In this document: in pieces, positions 8,683-16,055 of the stretch
How positions within the stretch are numbered: the first letter of the stretch is position 1
Layout: every line of letters starts with the position of its first letter
Assembly: GCA_025350145.1 (NCBI GenBank)
Contig: JANXYH010000009.1
Coordinates: forward strand, 1 to 32,113
Reading direction: 5' to 3'
Origin: Burkholderiales bacterium
GTDB taxonomy: Bacteria > Pseudomonadota > Gammaproteobacteria > Burkholderiales > Burkholderiaceae_C
Length of the DNA stretch: 32,113 nt
The notes under the pieces: model-generated
The model's input: the letters and a program-made list of their open reading frames with translations, nothing else
Told to the model about the DNA's origin: nothing
Database searches by the model: none
Program-made: the position numbers and the translations under genes

Positions 8683-9447
8683 ATGCCAGGCAACGACCTC
8701 GGTCCAGCCCACCGTCGCCGCCTGCGCGAGGTCTGGCGCTCGGCCGGCTGGCCGTACCAGGATCTGCTCGAAGTCGAGTTGCTGGCCGCCGGGCTGATTG
8801 CCCGGGTGGACGATGGCGCCGGCCGGCAGACGCTGCGCGTGACCGATGCCGGCGTCGCCGAACTCGCCCGCACCTTGCAGAAGAACCGCGCCGCCCGCGA
8901 TGCCCACGAGGCGCTGGTCGGGCGGGTGGCGCGCGAGATGCAGCGCGCCGGGCGGGTGGTCTGGCGCGGGCTGTCTCTGCGCGCCTGGGTCGGCCAGGAT
9001 CCAGCGCCTGCGACCGAGGCCGAGCCGACGCCAGCGCCGCTGCTGACCGAGCCGCAGGCGCCGGTCATCGGGACCGAGCCCCGCTGGGCCATGGCCATGC
9101 CCGATGTCTATTCGATCCGCCACACCAGCGTCGAGGCCTACCTCGAACCCGTGGTCCACGAGATCAAGGTGCGGCGCGGCGACCTGCTGTCCGACCTGCG
9201 CCGCCCGGCCAAGGCCAATGCCTACCGTTGGCTGGCCAGCCAGTGCTGGTACGTGCTGGCGGCCGGCATCGGCCGGGCCGACGAGATCCCCGAAGCCTAT
9301 GGCGTGATGTTTGCCGCCGCCGACGGCAGCCTCGAAGTCGCCCGACCGGCACCGCGGCGGGCGATGCGCTTGCCATTCGCGGTCTGGATGGCGCTGGCCC
9401 GGGCCACGCCCGAGGCGCCCGACGACGATCCGCAGGCGCCACTTTGA
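8683..9447 (+). CDS. Winged-helix protein with a PD-(D/E)XK nuclease-like domain
   Basis: I do not recognise a named family for this 254-residue protein. Residues about 10-62 read as a winged helix: helices REVWRSAGW and LLEVELLAAGLIA, then a hairpin ending in LRVTDAGVAEL. A helical stretch (65-100) and a Pro/Ala/Glu-rich linker (105-133) follow. The second half resembles a restriction-endonuclease fold: P140-D141, then E160-I-K162 as the ExK motif, followed by a helix with Lys177, Tyr181 and Trp183 and the strand CWYVLAAG. The spacing resembles MmcB-like or other small PD-(D/E)XK proteins. A DNA-binding nuclease role in repair or defence is inference. It begins 10 bases after kdgK and has no ribosome site. 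Confidence 0.6.
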   Translation: MPGNDLGPAHRRRLREVWRSAGWPYQDLLEVELLAAGLIARVDDGAGRQTLRVTDAGVAELARTLQKNRAARDAHEALVGRVAREMQRAGRVVWRGLSLRAWVGQDPAPATEAEPTPAPLLTEPQAPVIGTEPRWAMAMPDVYSIRHTSVEAYLEPVVHEIKVRRGDLLSDLRRPAKANAYRWLASQCWYVLAAGIGRADEIPEAYGVMFAAADGSLEVARPAPRRAMRLPFAVWMALARATPEAPDDDPQAPL

Positions 9448-9456
9448 GCCCGCGCC

Positions 9457-9462
9457 GACAAT
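9457..9462 (+). promoter_or_regulatory. Promoter -10 element (GACAAT) for the thioredoxin-fold gene
   Basis: GACAAT in the context GCCGACAATC lies 44 bases before the ATG at 9507. The same context (GCCGACAATC) occurs before parB. No convincing -35 is visible. Confidence 0.35.
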
Positions 9463-9466
9463 CGCC

Positions 9467-9498
9467 GCTTGTTCGCTTGTTCGCCTGTTTGCCTGGAG
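9467..9498 (+). repeat. Short 8-bp tandem repeat in the leader of the thioredoxin-fold gene
   Basis: GCTTGTTC occurs twice in tandem (9467-9474 and 9475-9482). Degenerate copies GCCTGTTT and GCCTGGAG follow, the last containing the GGAG ribosome site. The repeat lies between the promoter-like element and the start codon. Confidence 0.6.
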
Positions 9499-9506
9499 CC
9501 CAGACC

Positions 9507-11081
9507 ATGCCCAGCTCGCCCCGCCTCGCCCTGCGCCACCTCGCCGCCCCGGCGGTCTTGGCCGCATTGCTCGCCCTCGGCCCGTTGGCCCAGGCGGCAC
9601 AGGCCGGCGTCGACTGGCGCATGGCCGCCAGCGACGCCGACATCGGCAGCGCATTCGCCCAGGCCAAGGCCGAGCAAAAGCCGGTCTTGCTCTACTGGGG
9701 TGCGGGCTGGTGCCCACCCTGCAACCAGCTCAAGGCCACGCTGTTCAACCGCGCCGATTTCATCGAGCGCAGCCGCAGCGTGGTGGCGGTGCAGATCGAC
9801 GGCGATTTGCCCGGGGCGCAGAAATTGGCCGGCCGCTTCAAGGTTCGGGGCTACCCGACGATGGTCCTGATCGCTGCGGATGGCCTCGAAATCACCCGTT
9901 TGCCGGGCGAGGTCGACGCGCCGCAGGTGCTGGCGGTTTTGCAGCTCGGCCTGTCGGGCGGCCGGCCGATCAAGGCGGTGCTGGCCGACGCCCGTGCCGG
10001 CCAGCCACTCAGCCCGGCCGAGTGGCGGCTGCTGTCCTTCTACGCCTGGGACCTGGACGAGGACCAGTTGGCGCCTGCGGCCGAGCGCGCCGCCACACTG
10101 GTCGACCTGGCGCTGGCCTGCCCGCCGGCCCAGACCGAGACCGCCCTGCGGCTGCTGCTGCGGGCGCTGGCCGAGAGTGACGACGGCAAGGGCCTGCGCG
10201 CCGATGCCGCGACCGTCACCCGGGTCCGGGCGCTGCTCGCCGACCCGGCGGCCACACGGCTGCAAATGGACCTGGTGGTGAATGCCGCCGCCGCGATCGT
10301 CAAGGCGCTGGCGCCCACGCCCGGACCGCAGCGCCAGAGCCTGGTGGCGGCCTTTGACAGCGCCCTGCAGCGGCTGCAGGCCGACGCCAGCCTGTCGCGC
10401 GGCGACCGCCTGGGCGCACTCGGCGCGCGGGTCGAACTGGCGCGCATCGGTCAGCCCAAGGACCGGCTCGCGCCGCGCCTGCCGGCGGTGCTGCTGGCCG
10501 AGGTGCGGGCCCAGGCCGAGCGCGACGACACGCAGATCAGCGACCCCTACGAGCGCCAGGCGGTGATCACCGGCGACGCCCAAGTGCTGGCCATGGCCGG
10601 CATGTGGCGCCAGAGCGACGCCCTGCTCAAGGCCAACCTGCCACGCAGCCACTCGCCGTACTACCTGATGAGCCAGCTCGGCAGCAACGCCCGCAAGCAG
10701 GGCCGCAAGGCCGAGGCGCTGGACTGGTTCGGCCAGGCCTACGCCGGCAGCCAGGGCCCGGCCACGCGGCTGCAATGGGGCGCGTCTTACCTCAGTGCGC
10801 TGGTCGAGCTGGCGCCCGCCGAATCGAGCCGGATCGAGCAGGTGGCCGCGCAGATGTTTGCCGAGGCCGCCACCGACCCGGCCGCATTCCATGAGCGCAG
10901 TGCGCGCTCACTGCAGCGCGTGGGCAGCAAACTCACGGCTTGGGCCGCCAAGGGCGGACGCGATCCGGTGCTGGCGCGGCTGCGGACGCAGCTCGATGGG
11001 GTCTGCGCCAAGCTGCCGGCCGACGACCCGCAGCGCGCCACCTGCGGCAATCTTGCGCAGGCGCTGGCGGCGGCGGGCTAG
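9507..11081 (+). CDS. Exported thioredoxin-fold protein with a long helical C-terminal region
   Basis: The 524-residue product starts with a Sec-type signal peptide (Arg at 6 and 10, hydrophobic core 12-27, AQA at 28-30 or 31-33). The thioredoxin domain (about 35-155) has the active site WGAGWCPPC with Cys69 and Cys72 and the cis-Pro motif RGYPTMVLI. CPPC suits a periplasmic thiol-disulfide exchanger. The remaining 350 residues are Ala/Leu-rich helices resembling a TPR-like scaffold (KAEALDWFGQAY near the C-terminus), perhaps for substrate binding. The ATG at 9507 has GGAG 8 bases upstream; the frame runs back to 9228 but only overlaps the previous gene out of frame. Its stop is 6 bases from the end of the converging GST gene. 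The physiological partner is unknown. Confidence 0.8.
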   Translation: MPSSPRLALRHLAAPAVLAALLALGPLAQAAQAGVDWRMAASDADIGSAFAQAKAEQKPVLLYWGAGWCPPCNQLKATLFNRADFIERSRSVVAVQIDGDLPGAQKLAGRFKVRGYPTMVLIAADGLEITRLPGEVDAPQVLAVLQLGLSGGRPIKAVLADARAGQPLSPAEWRLLSFYAWDLDEDQLAPAAERAATLVDLALACPPAQTETALRLLLRALAESDDGKGLRADAATVTRVRALLADPAATRLQMDLVVNAAAAIVKALAPTPGPQRQSLVAAFDSALQRLQADASLSRGDRLGALGARVELARIGQPKDRLAPRLPAVLLAEVRAQAERDDTQISDPYERQAVITGDAQVLAMAGMWRQSDALLKANLPRSHSPYYLMSQLGSNARKQGRKAEALDWFGQAYAGSQGPATRLQWGASYLSALVELAPAESSRIEQVAAQMFAEAATDPAAFHERSARSLQRVGSKLTAWAAKGGRDPVLARLRTQLDGVCAKLPADDPQRATCGNLAQALAAAG

Positions 11082-11087
11082 TCGGGC

Positions 11088-11699
11088 TTACTTGAGCAGG
11101 CCTTCGGCGCGCATCGCCGCCTGCACCGCCGGCCGGGCGGCGACGCGGGCGCGGTAGGCACCAAGCTGGGTCAGGGCCGAGATGTCGATGCCCAGCGGCG
11201 CGGCCCAGTTGGTGACGGTGAACAGATAGCCGTCGGCGACGCTGAAATCGTCGCCCATCAGGTACTGCTGGCCCTCAAGCTGCTCGTTGACCCAGCCCAG
11301 CCGGCTCATCAGTTTGGGCAGCACCATGGCCTTGTATTCGGCCGGCGTGGCCGGGTTGAAAAGCGGCGTGAAGCTGCCCTTGTGCAGCTCGGTGCCGATG
11401 AAGGTCAACCAGCTCTGCAGACGGTAGCGCGCCAGCGTGCCGTTGGCCGGCGCCAGCTTCTTGTCCGGCACCTGGTCGGCGATGTACTGGACGATCGCCG
11501 GGCCCTCGGCCAAGCGGGTGCCGTCGTCCAACTCCAGCAGCGGCACATAGCCCAGCGGGTTGATGCTGTAGTAGTCGGTGCCATCGTCGAGCCGGTGGGT
11601 CTTGGTCGGCGCCTTCAAGGCGGTGAACGCCAGGCCGGCTTCGTGCAGGGCGATGTGCGGGCTCAGCGAGCAGGCGCCGGGGCTGTAGTAGAGCTTCAT
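11088..11699 (-). CDS. gstA: Beta-class glutathione S-transferase (GstA type)
   Basis: The 203-residue protein aligns along its whole length with E. coli GstA. MKLYYSPGACSLSPHIAL places the beta-class catalytic Cys at position 10. NPLGYVPLLELDDG gives the cis-Pro site, EGPAIVQYIAD the glutathione gamma-glutamyl contact, and TELHKGSFTPLF the conserved His106. Beta-class enzymes form a mixed disulfide between Cys10 and glutathione and act in detoxification and redox buffering in the cytosol. The ATG at 11699 has AAAGGA about 8 bases upstream. The frame continues to 12005 but that extension overlaps the start of the divergent glutaredoxin-like gene and has no family likeness. The thioredoxin-fold gene converges on it. 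Confidence 0.92.
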   Translation of the reverse strand: MKLYYSPGACSLSPHIALHEAGLAFTALKAPTKTHRLDDGTDYYSINPLGYVPLLELDDGTRLAEGPAIVQYIADQVPDKKLAPANGTLARYRLQSWLTFIGTELHKGSFTPLFNPATPAEYKAMVLPKLMSRLGWVNEQLEGQQYLMGDDFSVADGYLFTVTNWAAPLGIDISALTQLGAYRARVAARPAVQAAMRAEGLLK

Positions 11700-11801
11700 G
11701 GCAAGGTGTCCTTTGGGGCGGGGTAGAAGAAGCAGGCGCGACGATAGCGCGCCTGGCAATCCCCGGATCGGCATCACGGGCAATCCTGGCGACCCTGCCG
11801 T

Positions 11802-11807
11802 TATGCT
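11802..11807 (+). promoter_or_regulatory. Promoter -10 element (TATGCT) for the glutaredoxin-like gene
   Basis: TATGCT in CCGTTATGCTGCG lies 34 bases upstream of the ATG at 11842, with GGAG in between. It is in the 142-base gap between divergent genes. The -35 is unclear. Confidence 0.4.
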
Positions 11808-11841
11808 GCGCGCCACCGCTTTTCCCCTCGGAGCCCTGACC

Positions 11842-12207
11842 ATGCCGCGTGCCATCCTCGACGAATCCCGCATCCACCCGGCCGTGCGCTCGGTGGTGGC
11901 CGGCCACCAATCCGCCGTCGTGCGTGAGGTCGAGCAGGCGCTGGCGGCGCATGCCGTGGTGGTGGTCGGCATGCGCCAGAACCCGTTCCCGCGCAAGGCG
12001 CGCAAGGCCCTGGACGCCGCCGGGGTGGCCCACCACTACCTGGAGTTCGGCAGCTATTTCGGCCAATGGCGGCAGCGCAACGCGCTGAAGATATGGTGCG
12101 GTTGGCCGACCATGCCGCTGGTGTTCGTCAAGGGCCAACTGGTCGGCGGCGCTGACGACCTGGTCAAGCTGATCGCCAGCGGCGAACTGGGCCGGCTGCT
12201 GGCCTGA
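11842..12207 (+). CDS. Glutaredoxin-like protein lacking the catalytic cysteine
   Basis: The 121-residue product has the glutaredoxin/Grx4 layout: a strand VVVVGM, helix, a second strand HHYLEFG, then the cis-Pro motif WPTMP (88-92), VFVKGQLVGG and DDL. The position where monothiol glutaredoxins have the active Cys reads NPFP (47-50), so neither Cys of a CPYC or CGFS site is present. The only cysteine is Cys86, just before the WPTMP loop. The fold and the glutathione-contact motifs are kept, so the protein may bind glutathione or another ligand, but ordinary dithiol or monothiol catalysis at the usual site is not possible. The ATG at 11842 has GGAG 8-9 bases upstream; the open frame back to 11698 overlaps the divergent GST start. 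Confidence 0.8.
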   Translation: MPRAILDESRIHPAVRSVVAGHQSAVVREVEQALAAHAVVVVGMRQNPFPRKARKALDAAGVAHHYLEFGSYFGQWRQRNALKIWCGWPTMPLVFVKGQLVGGADDLVKLIASGELGRLLA

Positions 12208-12218
12208 ACCCTCAGGCC

Positions 12219-13754
12219 ATGCTGGCCGGCGCCCTGCGCCCGATGGCGCGGTCCACCGCCCTCCGTCCGATGGCGCGCTCCTTCGCCCGGCGCCCGATGG
12301 CGCTCTCCATCGCCCTGCGCTTGGCCGCGCTGTCCATCGGCCTGGCGTCGACAGCCGCCGGGTCGGCCCAGGCGCTGTCGTTCAGCCCCTGCTGGCTGCA
12401 CGGCCACCCGTTGGTCGCGCGTTGCGCCAGCGTCACCCGGCCGCTGGACCCGGGCCAGCCGCAGGGCCGGCAGGTGGAGATTCATTTCGCGGTGGTGCCG
12501 GCACTGGCCCGGCAGAAGGCGCCCGACCCGGTGGTCTTCTTGGTCGGCGGTCCGGGGCAAAGCGCGATCGACCTGGCGGGCACGCTGGCCGGGCGTTTCA
12601 GCCGGCTCGGCCAGCGCCGCGATCTGGTGTTTGTTGACCAGCGCGGCAGCGGCCGTAGCGCGCCGCTGAAATGTGCTGACGACAGCGACGCCGCCGCCTG
12701 GCAGCCCTTGATCGACGAGGCCCAGCGCCTGGCCCGCCTGCGCGGCTGCCGGCAGGCGCTGCAGGCCCTGCCCTGGGGCGACCTGCGCCAGTTCAGCACG
12801 GCCATCGCCAGTGCCGATCTCGACGCCGTGCGCGTCGCCTTGGGCGTCGACCGGATCAACTTGATCGGCTTTTCCTACGGCAGCCGGGCAGCGCTGGACT
12901 ACCAGCGGCAGTTCCCGGCGCAGGTCCGGCGGACCGTGCTGGACGGCGTGGTGCCACCCTGGATGGCCTTGTCGCGCAGCGCCTCGGCCGACAACCAGGC
13001 CGCGCTGGACAAGGTCTTCGACGAGTGCGAGCGCTCGCCAACCTGCCGCGCCCGGCATCCCGACCTGCGCCAGCAATGGCATAGCCTGCTGGCCAGCCTG
13101 CCGCGCCGGGTGACGGTGGTCCAGCCCTTGAGTGGCCTGGCCCAGACGCTGGACCTCAGCCGCAGCACCGTGCTGGGACTGGTCCGCGCGCCGCTGTACG
13201 CGCCGGCGCTGGCGGCCGCGCTGCCACCGGCGATCGAGGCGGCGGCGCATGGCCGACTCGAACCCCTGCTCGGCCTGGCCAGCGGCCTGGGCGGAGGCGG
13301 CCTGGCCAGCGGGATGCATTTTTCGCTGCAATGCAGCGAGGACGCGGCCGAGACCAGCCCCGCCGGCCCGGCCGATGGCACCGATTTCGGCGACAGCTTT
13401 GCGCGGCTGTACGCCGCCGTCTGCGCCGATTGGCCGCGCGCGGCCATACCGGCGGCGTTCTACACCCTGCCGGCGGCGCAGACGCCGGTGCTGCTGCTCT
13501 CGGGCGGTGCCGATCCGGTGACGCCGCCTGCCCATGCCCGGGCGGCCGCCCAGGCGTTGGGGGCCAAGGCGCGCGAGCTGGTGGTCGCCCAGGCCGGCCA
13601 CGGCCTGCTGGCTCTGGGATGCCTGCGCGAGGCGGCGGTGGACTTCATCCAGGCCGAGTCCGACGCCGCCGCCCTGGCCACGCCGCTGGACTGCGCCAGC
13701 CAGGTGCCGGCGGCGCGGGTGTTCGCCGCGCCGGCTGCGGTGGCCAAGCCATGA
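12219..13754 (+). CDS. Exported alpha/beta hydrolase (prolyl/tripeptidyl aminopeptidase-like)
   Basis: This 511-residue protein is a serine hydrolase of the proline iminopeptidase/tripeptidyl aminopeptidase type. An oxyanion-type motif GGPGQSA is at 110-116 and DQRGSGRS at 140-147. The nucleophile elbow is GFSYGS with Ser219. Asp432 (GGADPVTPP) and His461 (AGHGLL) complete the triad, and a C-terminal TAP-like segment is present. The N-terminus is exported but odd: residues 7-42 are four 9-residue repeats from a 27-bp tandem repeat, ending in a hydrophobic stretch and AGSAQA. Four candidate ATG codons (12219, 12243, 12270, 12297) could start it, and the first is only nominal. The stop overlaps the ATPase start by 4 bases (ATGA), so it is co-translated with the ABC transporter that follows. 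The substrate is unknown. Confidence 0.82.
   Translation: MLAGALRPMARSTALRPMARSFARRPMALSIALRLAALSIGLASTAAGSAQALSFSPCWLHGHPLVARCASVTRPLDPGQPQGRQVEIHFAVVPALARQKAPDPVVFLVGGPGQSAIDLAGTLAGRFSRLGQRRDLVFVDQRGSGRSAPLKCADDSDAAAWQPLIDEAQRLARLRGCRQALQALPWGDLRQFSTAIASADLDAVRVALGVDRINLIGFSYGSRAALDYQRQFPAQVRRTVLDGVVPPWMALSRSASADNQAALDKVFDECERSPTCRARHPDLRQQWHSLLASLPRRVTVVQPLSGLAQTLDLSRSTVLGLVRAPLYAPALAAALPPAIEAAAHGRLEPLLGLASGLGGGGLASGMHFSLQCSEDAAETSPAGPADGTDFGDSFARLYAAVCADWPRAAIPAAFYTLPAAQTPVLLLSGGADPVTPPAHARAAAQALGAKARELVVAQAGHGLLALGCLREAAVDFIQAESDAAALATPLDCASQVPAARVFAAPAAVAKP
12237..12344 (+). repeat. Four 27-bp tandem repeats coding for the signal-peptide region
   Basis: Units are 12237-12263, 12264-12290, 12291-12317 and 12318-12344. 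They encode RPMARSTAL, RPMARSFAR, RPMALSIAL and RLAALSIGL. The first three each contain an in-frame ATG; the fourth is more diverged. The repeat keeps the frame, so a change in copy number would lengthen or shorten the positively charged part of the signal peptide. Confidence 0.85.
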
Positions 13755-14509
13755 TCCGGCTGCAAGGCCTGGCCAAGCGCTTTTGCCACGGCTGGGGCCG
13801 GCGGGCGCGCAGGGTCGAGGCGGTCGTCGCGGTCGACCTGCATGCCGCCAACGGCAGCATCACCGGCCTGCTCGGCCCCAACGGCGCCGGCAAGACGACC
13901 TGCCTGCGCATGCTCGCGGGCCTGATCACGCCCGACGCCGGCCAGGCCTGGGTCGACGACATCGATGTCGCCCGTTCGCCACGCGCCGCCCAGGCCCGGC
14001 TGGGCGTGCTCAGCGACGCGCGTGGCCTGTATCCGCGGCTGAGCGCGCGCGAGAACATCGCCTACTACGCCCGTCTGCACGGCGTGCCGGCCGAGATCGC
14101 CGAGCAGCGCATCGAGGCCCTGGCCGAGACGTTGGAGATGCGGCCGCTGCTGGCGCGGCGCTGCGAGGGCTTCAGCCAGGGCGAGCGGATGAAGACCGCG
14201 CTGGCCCGGGCGCTGGTCCACGACCCGACGCACATCGTGCTCGACGAGCCGACCAATGGCCTGGACGTGGTCGCCACCCGCGCGCTGCGCCAGGCGCTGC
14301 GGCGGCTGCGCGACGAGGCCGGCAAATGCATCATCGTATCGACCCACATCATGCCGGAGGTGCAGCAGCTCTGCGACCAGGTGGTGGTGGTCGCGGCCGG
14401 CCGCAGCGTGGCCAGCGGCAGCGTGTCCGACTTGCTGGCGCTGGCCGGAGTCGATGACTTTGAGGAGGCCTTTGTGCGCCTGGCCTATCCGCAGGGCGCC
14501 CAGCCATGA
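13751..14509 (+). CDS. natA: ABC transporter ATP-binding protein, NatA-like
   Basis: The 252-residue ATPase has Walker A GPNGAGKTT (42-50) and Walker B HIVLDE (161-166) with the D-loop NGLD. The H-loop His is in STHIM. The ABC signature is FSQGE (141-145) rather than LSGGQ, and LSDARGLYPRLSARENI occupies the Q-loop region, as in NatA-type ATPases. NatA pairs with NatB in an ABC-2-type exporter first described for sodium extrusion; the substrate here is not known. Its ATG overlaps the hydrolase stop (ATGA) and its own stop overlaps the permease start in the same way, so three proteins are made from one coupled message. Confidence 0.88.
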   Translation: MIRLQGLAKRFCHGWGRRARRVEAVVAVDLHAANGSITGLLGPNGAGKTTCLRMLAGLITPDAGQAWVDDIDVARSPRAAQARLGVLSDARGLYPRLSARENIAYYARLHGVPAEIAEQRIEALAETLEMRPLLARRCEGFSQGERMKTALARALVHDPTHIVLDEPTNGLDVVATRALRQALRRLRDEAGKCIIVSTHIMPEVQQLCDQVVVVAAGRSVASGSVSDLLALAGVDDFEEAFVRLAYPQGAQP

Positions 14510-15678
14510 GTGCCCTGGCCACCACCTGGGTGATCTTCAGCAAGGAGCTGCGCGACGCCCTGCGCGACCGGCGAACGCTGCTGGCGGTGGCGCTGTCTTC
14601 GTTGCTGCTCGGGCCGCTGCTGTTGGTGCTGCTGTCGGCGCTGGTGGCCACGCTGGAGGAGCGCGCCCAGTCGCGCGAGGTGGTCATCGCCGGCATCGAC
14701 CATGGCCCGACCCTGGCCAACTTTCTGCAGCGCCAGGGGCTGCTGCTCAGGCCCGCGCCGGCCGACTTCGAGCAGGCCTTGGTGGAACGGCGCCTGGGCG
14801 ACGCGGTGCTGGTGATCCCGCCCGGCTTCGATGCCGACCTGGCGGCCGGGCTGCGCCCCACCCTGCTGTTGGTCGGCGCCACCGGCAACACCCGCGCCAG
14901 CGGCACCCAGGGCCGGCTGCGGCAACTGCTGCAGGCCTTCAACCAGGAGCAGGCGACGCTGCGTCTGGCGCTGCGTGGCGTCGCGCCGGTGCTATTGGAG
15001 GCCATCCGGGTCGACGAACGTGACCTGGCCGAGCCGCGCGCGCGCTCGGCCCAGCTCACCGCGATGCTGCCCTGCCTGGTGCTGATGGCGGTGCTCTATG
15101 GCGCGCTGGCGGCGGCCCTGGACAGCACCGCCGGCGAGCGTGAACGCGGCAGCCTGGAGCCGTTGCTGAGCAACCCCGCGCCGCGCGGGGCGATCGTGGT
15201 CGGCAAATGGGCCGCCGTGGCCTGCGTCAGCATGCTGGTGGCGACCCTGTCGTCGCTGAGCTTCTTGCCCGGCCAGTGGCTGCTGCGCAGCCAGAGCCTG
15301 GCGGCGCTGTTCCAGTACGGTCCGCGCGAGGCCGGGCTGTTCATCGCCCTGCTGCTGCCCTTGGCCGGGCTGCTGTCGGCGCTGCTGATGGCGCTGGCAA
15401 TCCGCTGCCGCAGCGTCAAGCAGGCCCAGGCCAACGCCGCCCTGCTGCTGTTGCTGGTGTCGCTGGCGCCACTGCTGTCGCTGCTGAATGTCGAGGCCGA
15501 GCAGCCCTGGCAGTTGGCCGTGCCGGCGCTGGCGCAAGTCACCCTGATGGGCCGGGTGCTGCGCGGCGAGGCGCTGCCGGCCATGGACCTGCTGCTGCCC
15601 CTGGGCGTGACCCTGCTGCTGACGCTGCTGTGCCTGGTCGACCTGGCGCGGCAACTGCGCTCGGCCACGGCCAATTGA
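14506..15678 (+). CDS. natB: ABC-2 type transporter permease, NatB-like
   Basis: The 390-residue membrane protein has the NatB/ABC-2 topology. A cytoplasmic start FSKELRDALRDRRTL is followed by a first membrane helix (about 25-48) and an extracytoplasmic domain of roughly 130 residues (50-185). A block of about five helices follows (LTAMLPCLVLMAVLYGALAAAL onwards), with the short cytoplasmic motif GERERGSLEPLLSNP. This last motif is characteristic of NatB-type permeases. It overlaps the ATPase gene by 4 bases. With one ATPase and one permease the complex would be a homodimer of each half. The neighbouring secreted hydrolase suggests a peptide, lipid or antimicrobial substrate, but that is inference. 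Confidence 0.87.
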   Translation: MSALATTWVIFSKELRDALRDRRTLLAVALSSLLLGPLLLVLLSALVATLEERAQSREVVIAGIDHGPTLANFLQRQGLLLRPAPADFEQALVERRLGDAVLVIPPGFDADLAAGLRPTLLLVGATGNTRASGTQGRLRQLLQAFNQEQATLRLALRGVAPVLLEAIRVDERDLAEPRARSAQLTAMLPCLVLMAVLYGALAAALDSTAGERERGSLEPLLSNPAPRGAIVVGKWAAVACVSMLVATLSSLSFLPGQWLLRSQSLAALFQYGPREAGLFIALLLPLAGLLSALLMALAIRCRSVKQAQANAALLLLLVSLAPLLSLLNVEAEQPWQLAVPALAQVTLMGRVLRGEALPAMDLLLPLGVTLLLTLLCLVDLARQLRSATAN

Positions 15679-15705
15679 CTTGGCTATCGACGACCAAGAT
15701 CAAAT

Positions 15706-15733
15706 AGCGCCAGTCATGGCCTGGTCTGGCGCT
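15706..15733. terminator. Hairpin between converging genes, possible bidirectional terminator
   Basis: AGCGCCAG (15706-15713) and CTGGCGCT (15726-15733) form a perfect 8-bp stem with a 12-base loop. It lies between the natB stop and the end of the Cys-cluster gene, whose TGA lies in the loop. There is no clear T-tract on the natB side, so classical intrinsic termination is uncertain. Confidence 0.45.
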
Positions 15734-15968
15734 CCAACCGCGACAGCCACAGCATCGCCTGGTCGCGGTTGTCGCCGCACATCTCGGCGGATGGGCGCAG
15801 GCCGGTGCACACCGCCGGCCGCTCGGGTCGGCCGAACAATCGGCAGCGCAGCGCCTGGTCGAGTTGCGGGCAGGCGACCCCGGCGGGCTTGCCGCCGGGC
15901 AGGCCGGGAATGGGCGAACTGATAGACGGGGCGGTGCAGCAGGCGGCGCAACCGGGGCGGCAGTACAT
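15714..15968 (-). CDS. Small YkgJ-family cysteine-cluster protein
   Basis: The 84-residue product has the YkgJ/UPF0153 pattern: [11 protein letters not shown] at the N-terminus, then [32 protein letters not shown] and AEMC. Cysteines fall at 3, 7, 10, 11, 33, 42, 54 and 64, a set thought to bind zinc or an iron-sulfur cluster. Family function is not known. The length is normal for the short betaproteobacterial version. The ATG at 15968 is the only sensible start, with no strong ribosome site before it. It is divergent from mnmG, whose promoter-like TACAAT lies 47 bases away, and converges with natB. Confidence 0.82.
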   Translation of the reverse strand: MYCRPGCAACCTAPSISSPIPGLPGGKPAGVACPQLDQALRCRLFGRPERPAVCTGLRPSAEMCGDNRDQAMLWLSRLERQTRP

Positions 15969-16014
15969 CGGCGGCGACAGTCCATCGGGTGGGTCGGGCC
16001 AGGCCCGGGGTTTT

Positions 16015-16020
16015 TACAAT
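16015..16020 (+). promoter_or_regulatory. Promoter -10 element (TACAAT) for mnmG
   Basis: TACAAT in GTTTTTACAATAGCG lies 35 bases upstream of the mnmG ATG, at a normal distance from the AGGAGG ribosome site. It is close to the sigma-70 consensus. The -35 region is G+C-rich and unclear. Confidence 0.5.
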
Positions 16021-16040
16021 AGCGGGTTTTTGATTCGATC

Positions 16041-16046
16041 AGGAGG
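16041..16046 (+). promoter_or_regulatory. mnmG ribosome binding site (AGGAGG)
   Basis: This is the strongest Shine-Dalgarno noticed in the window. It is 6 bases from GTG (16053) and 9 from the adjacent ATG (16056), which favours the ATG. Confidence 0.7.
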
Positions 16047-16055
16047 CCCACCGTG

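Noticed and set aside
7377-9098. 573-residue minus-strand frame across kdgK and the intergenic region
   Set aside because: It is antisense to kdgK and the winged-helix gene, and its sequence is low-complexity. It does not support a gene in 7249-7703.
9467-9498. CRISPR-like or mobile origin for the 8-bp repeats
   Set aside because: The units are too short, with no spacers or cas genes. Simple slippage explains them.
12054-13601. 515-residue minus-strand frame opposite the secreted hydrolase
   Set aside because: No recognisable motif; the plus strand has a full catalytic triad and coupled downstream genes.
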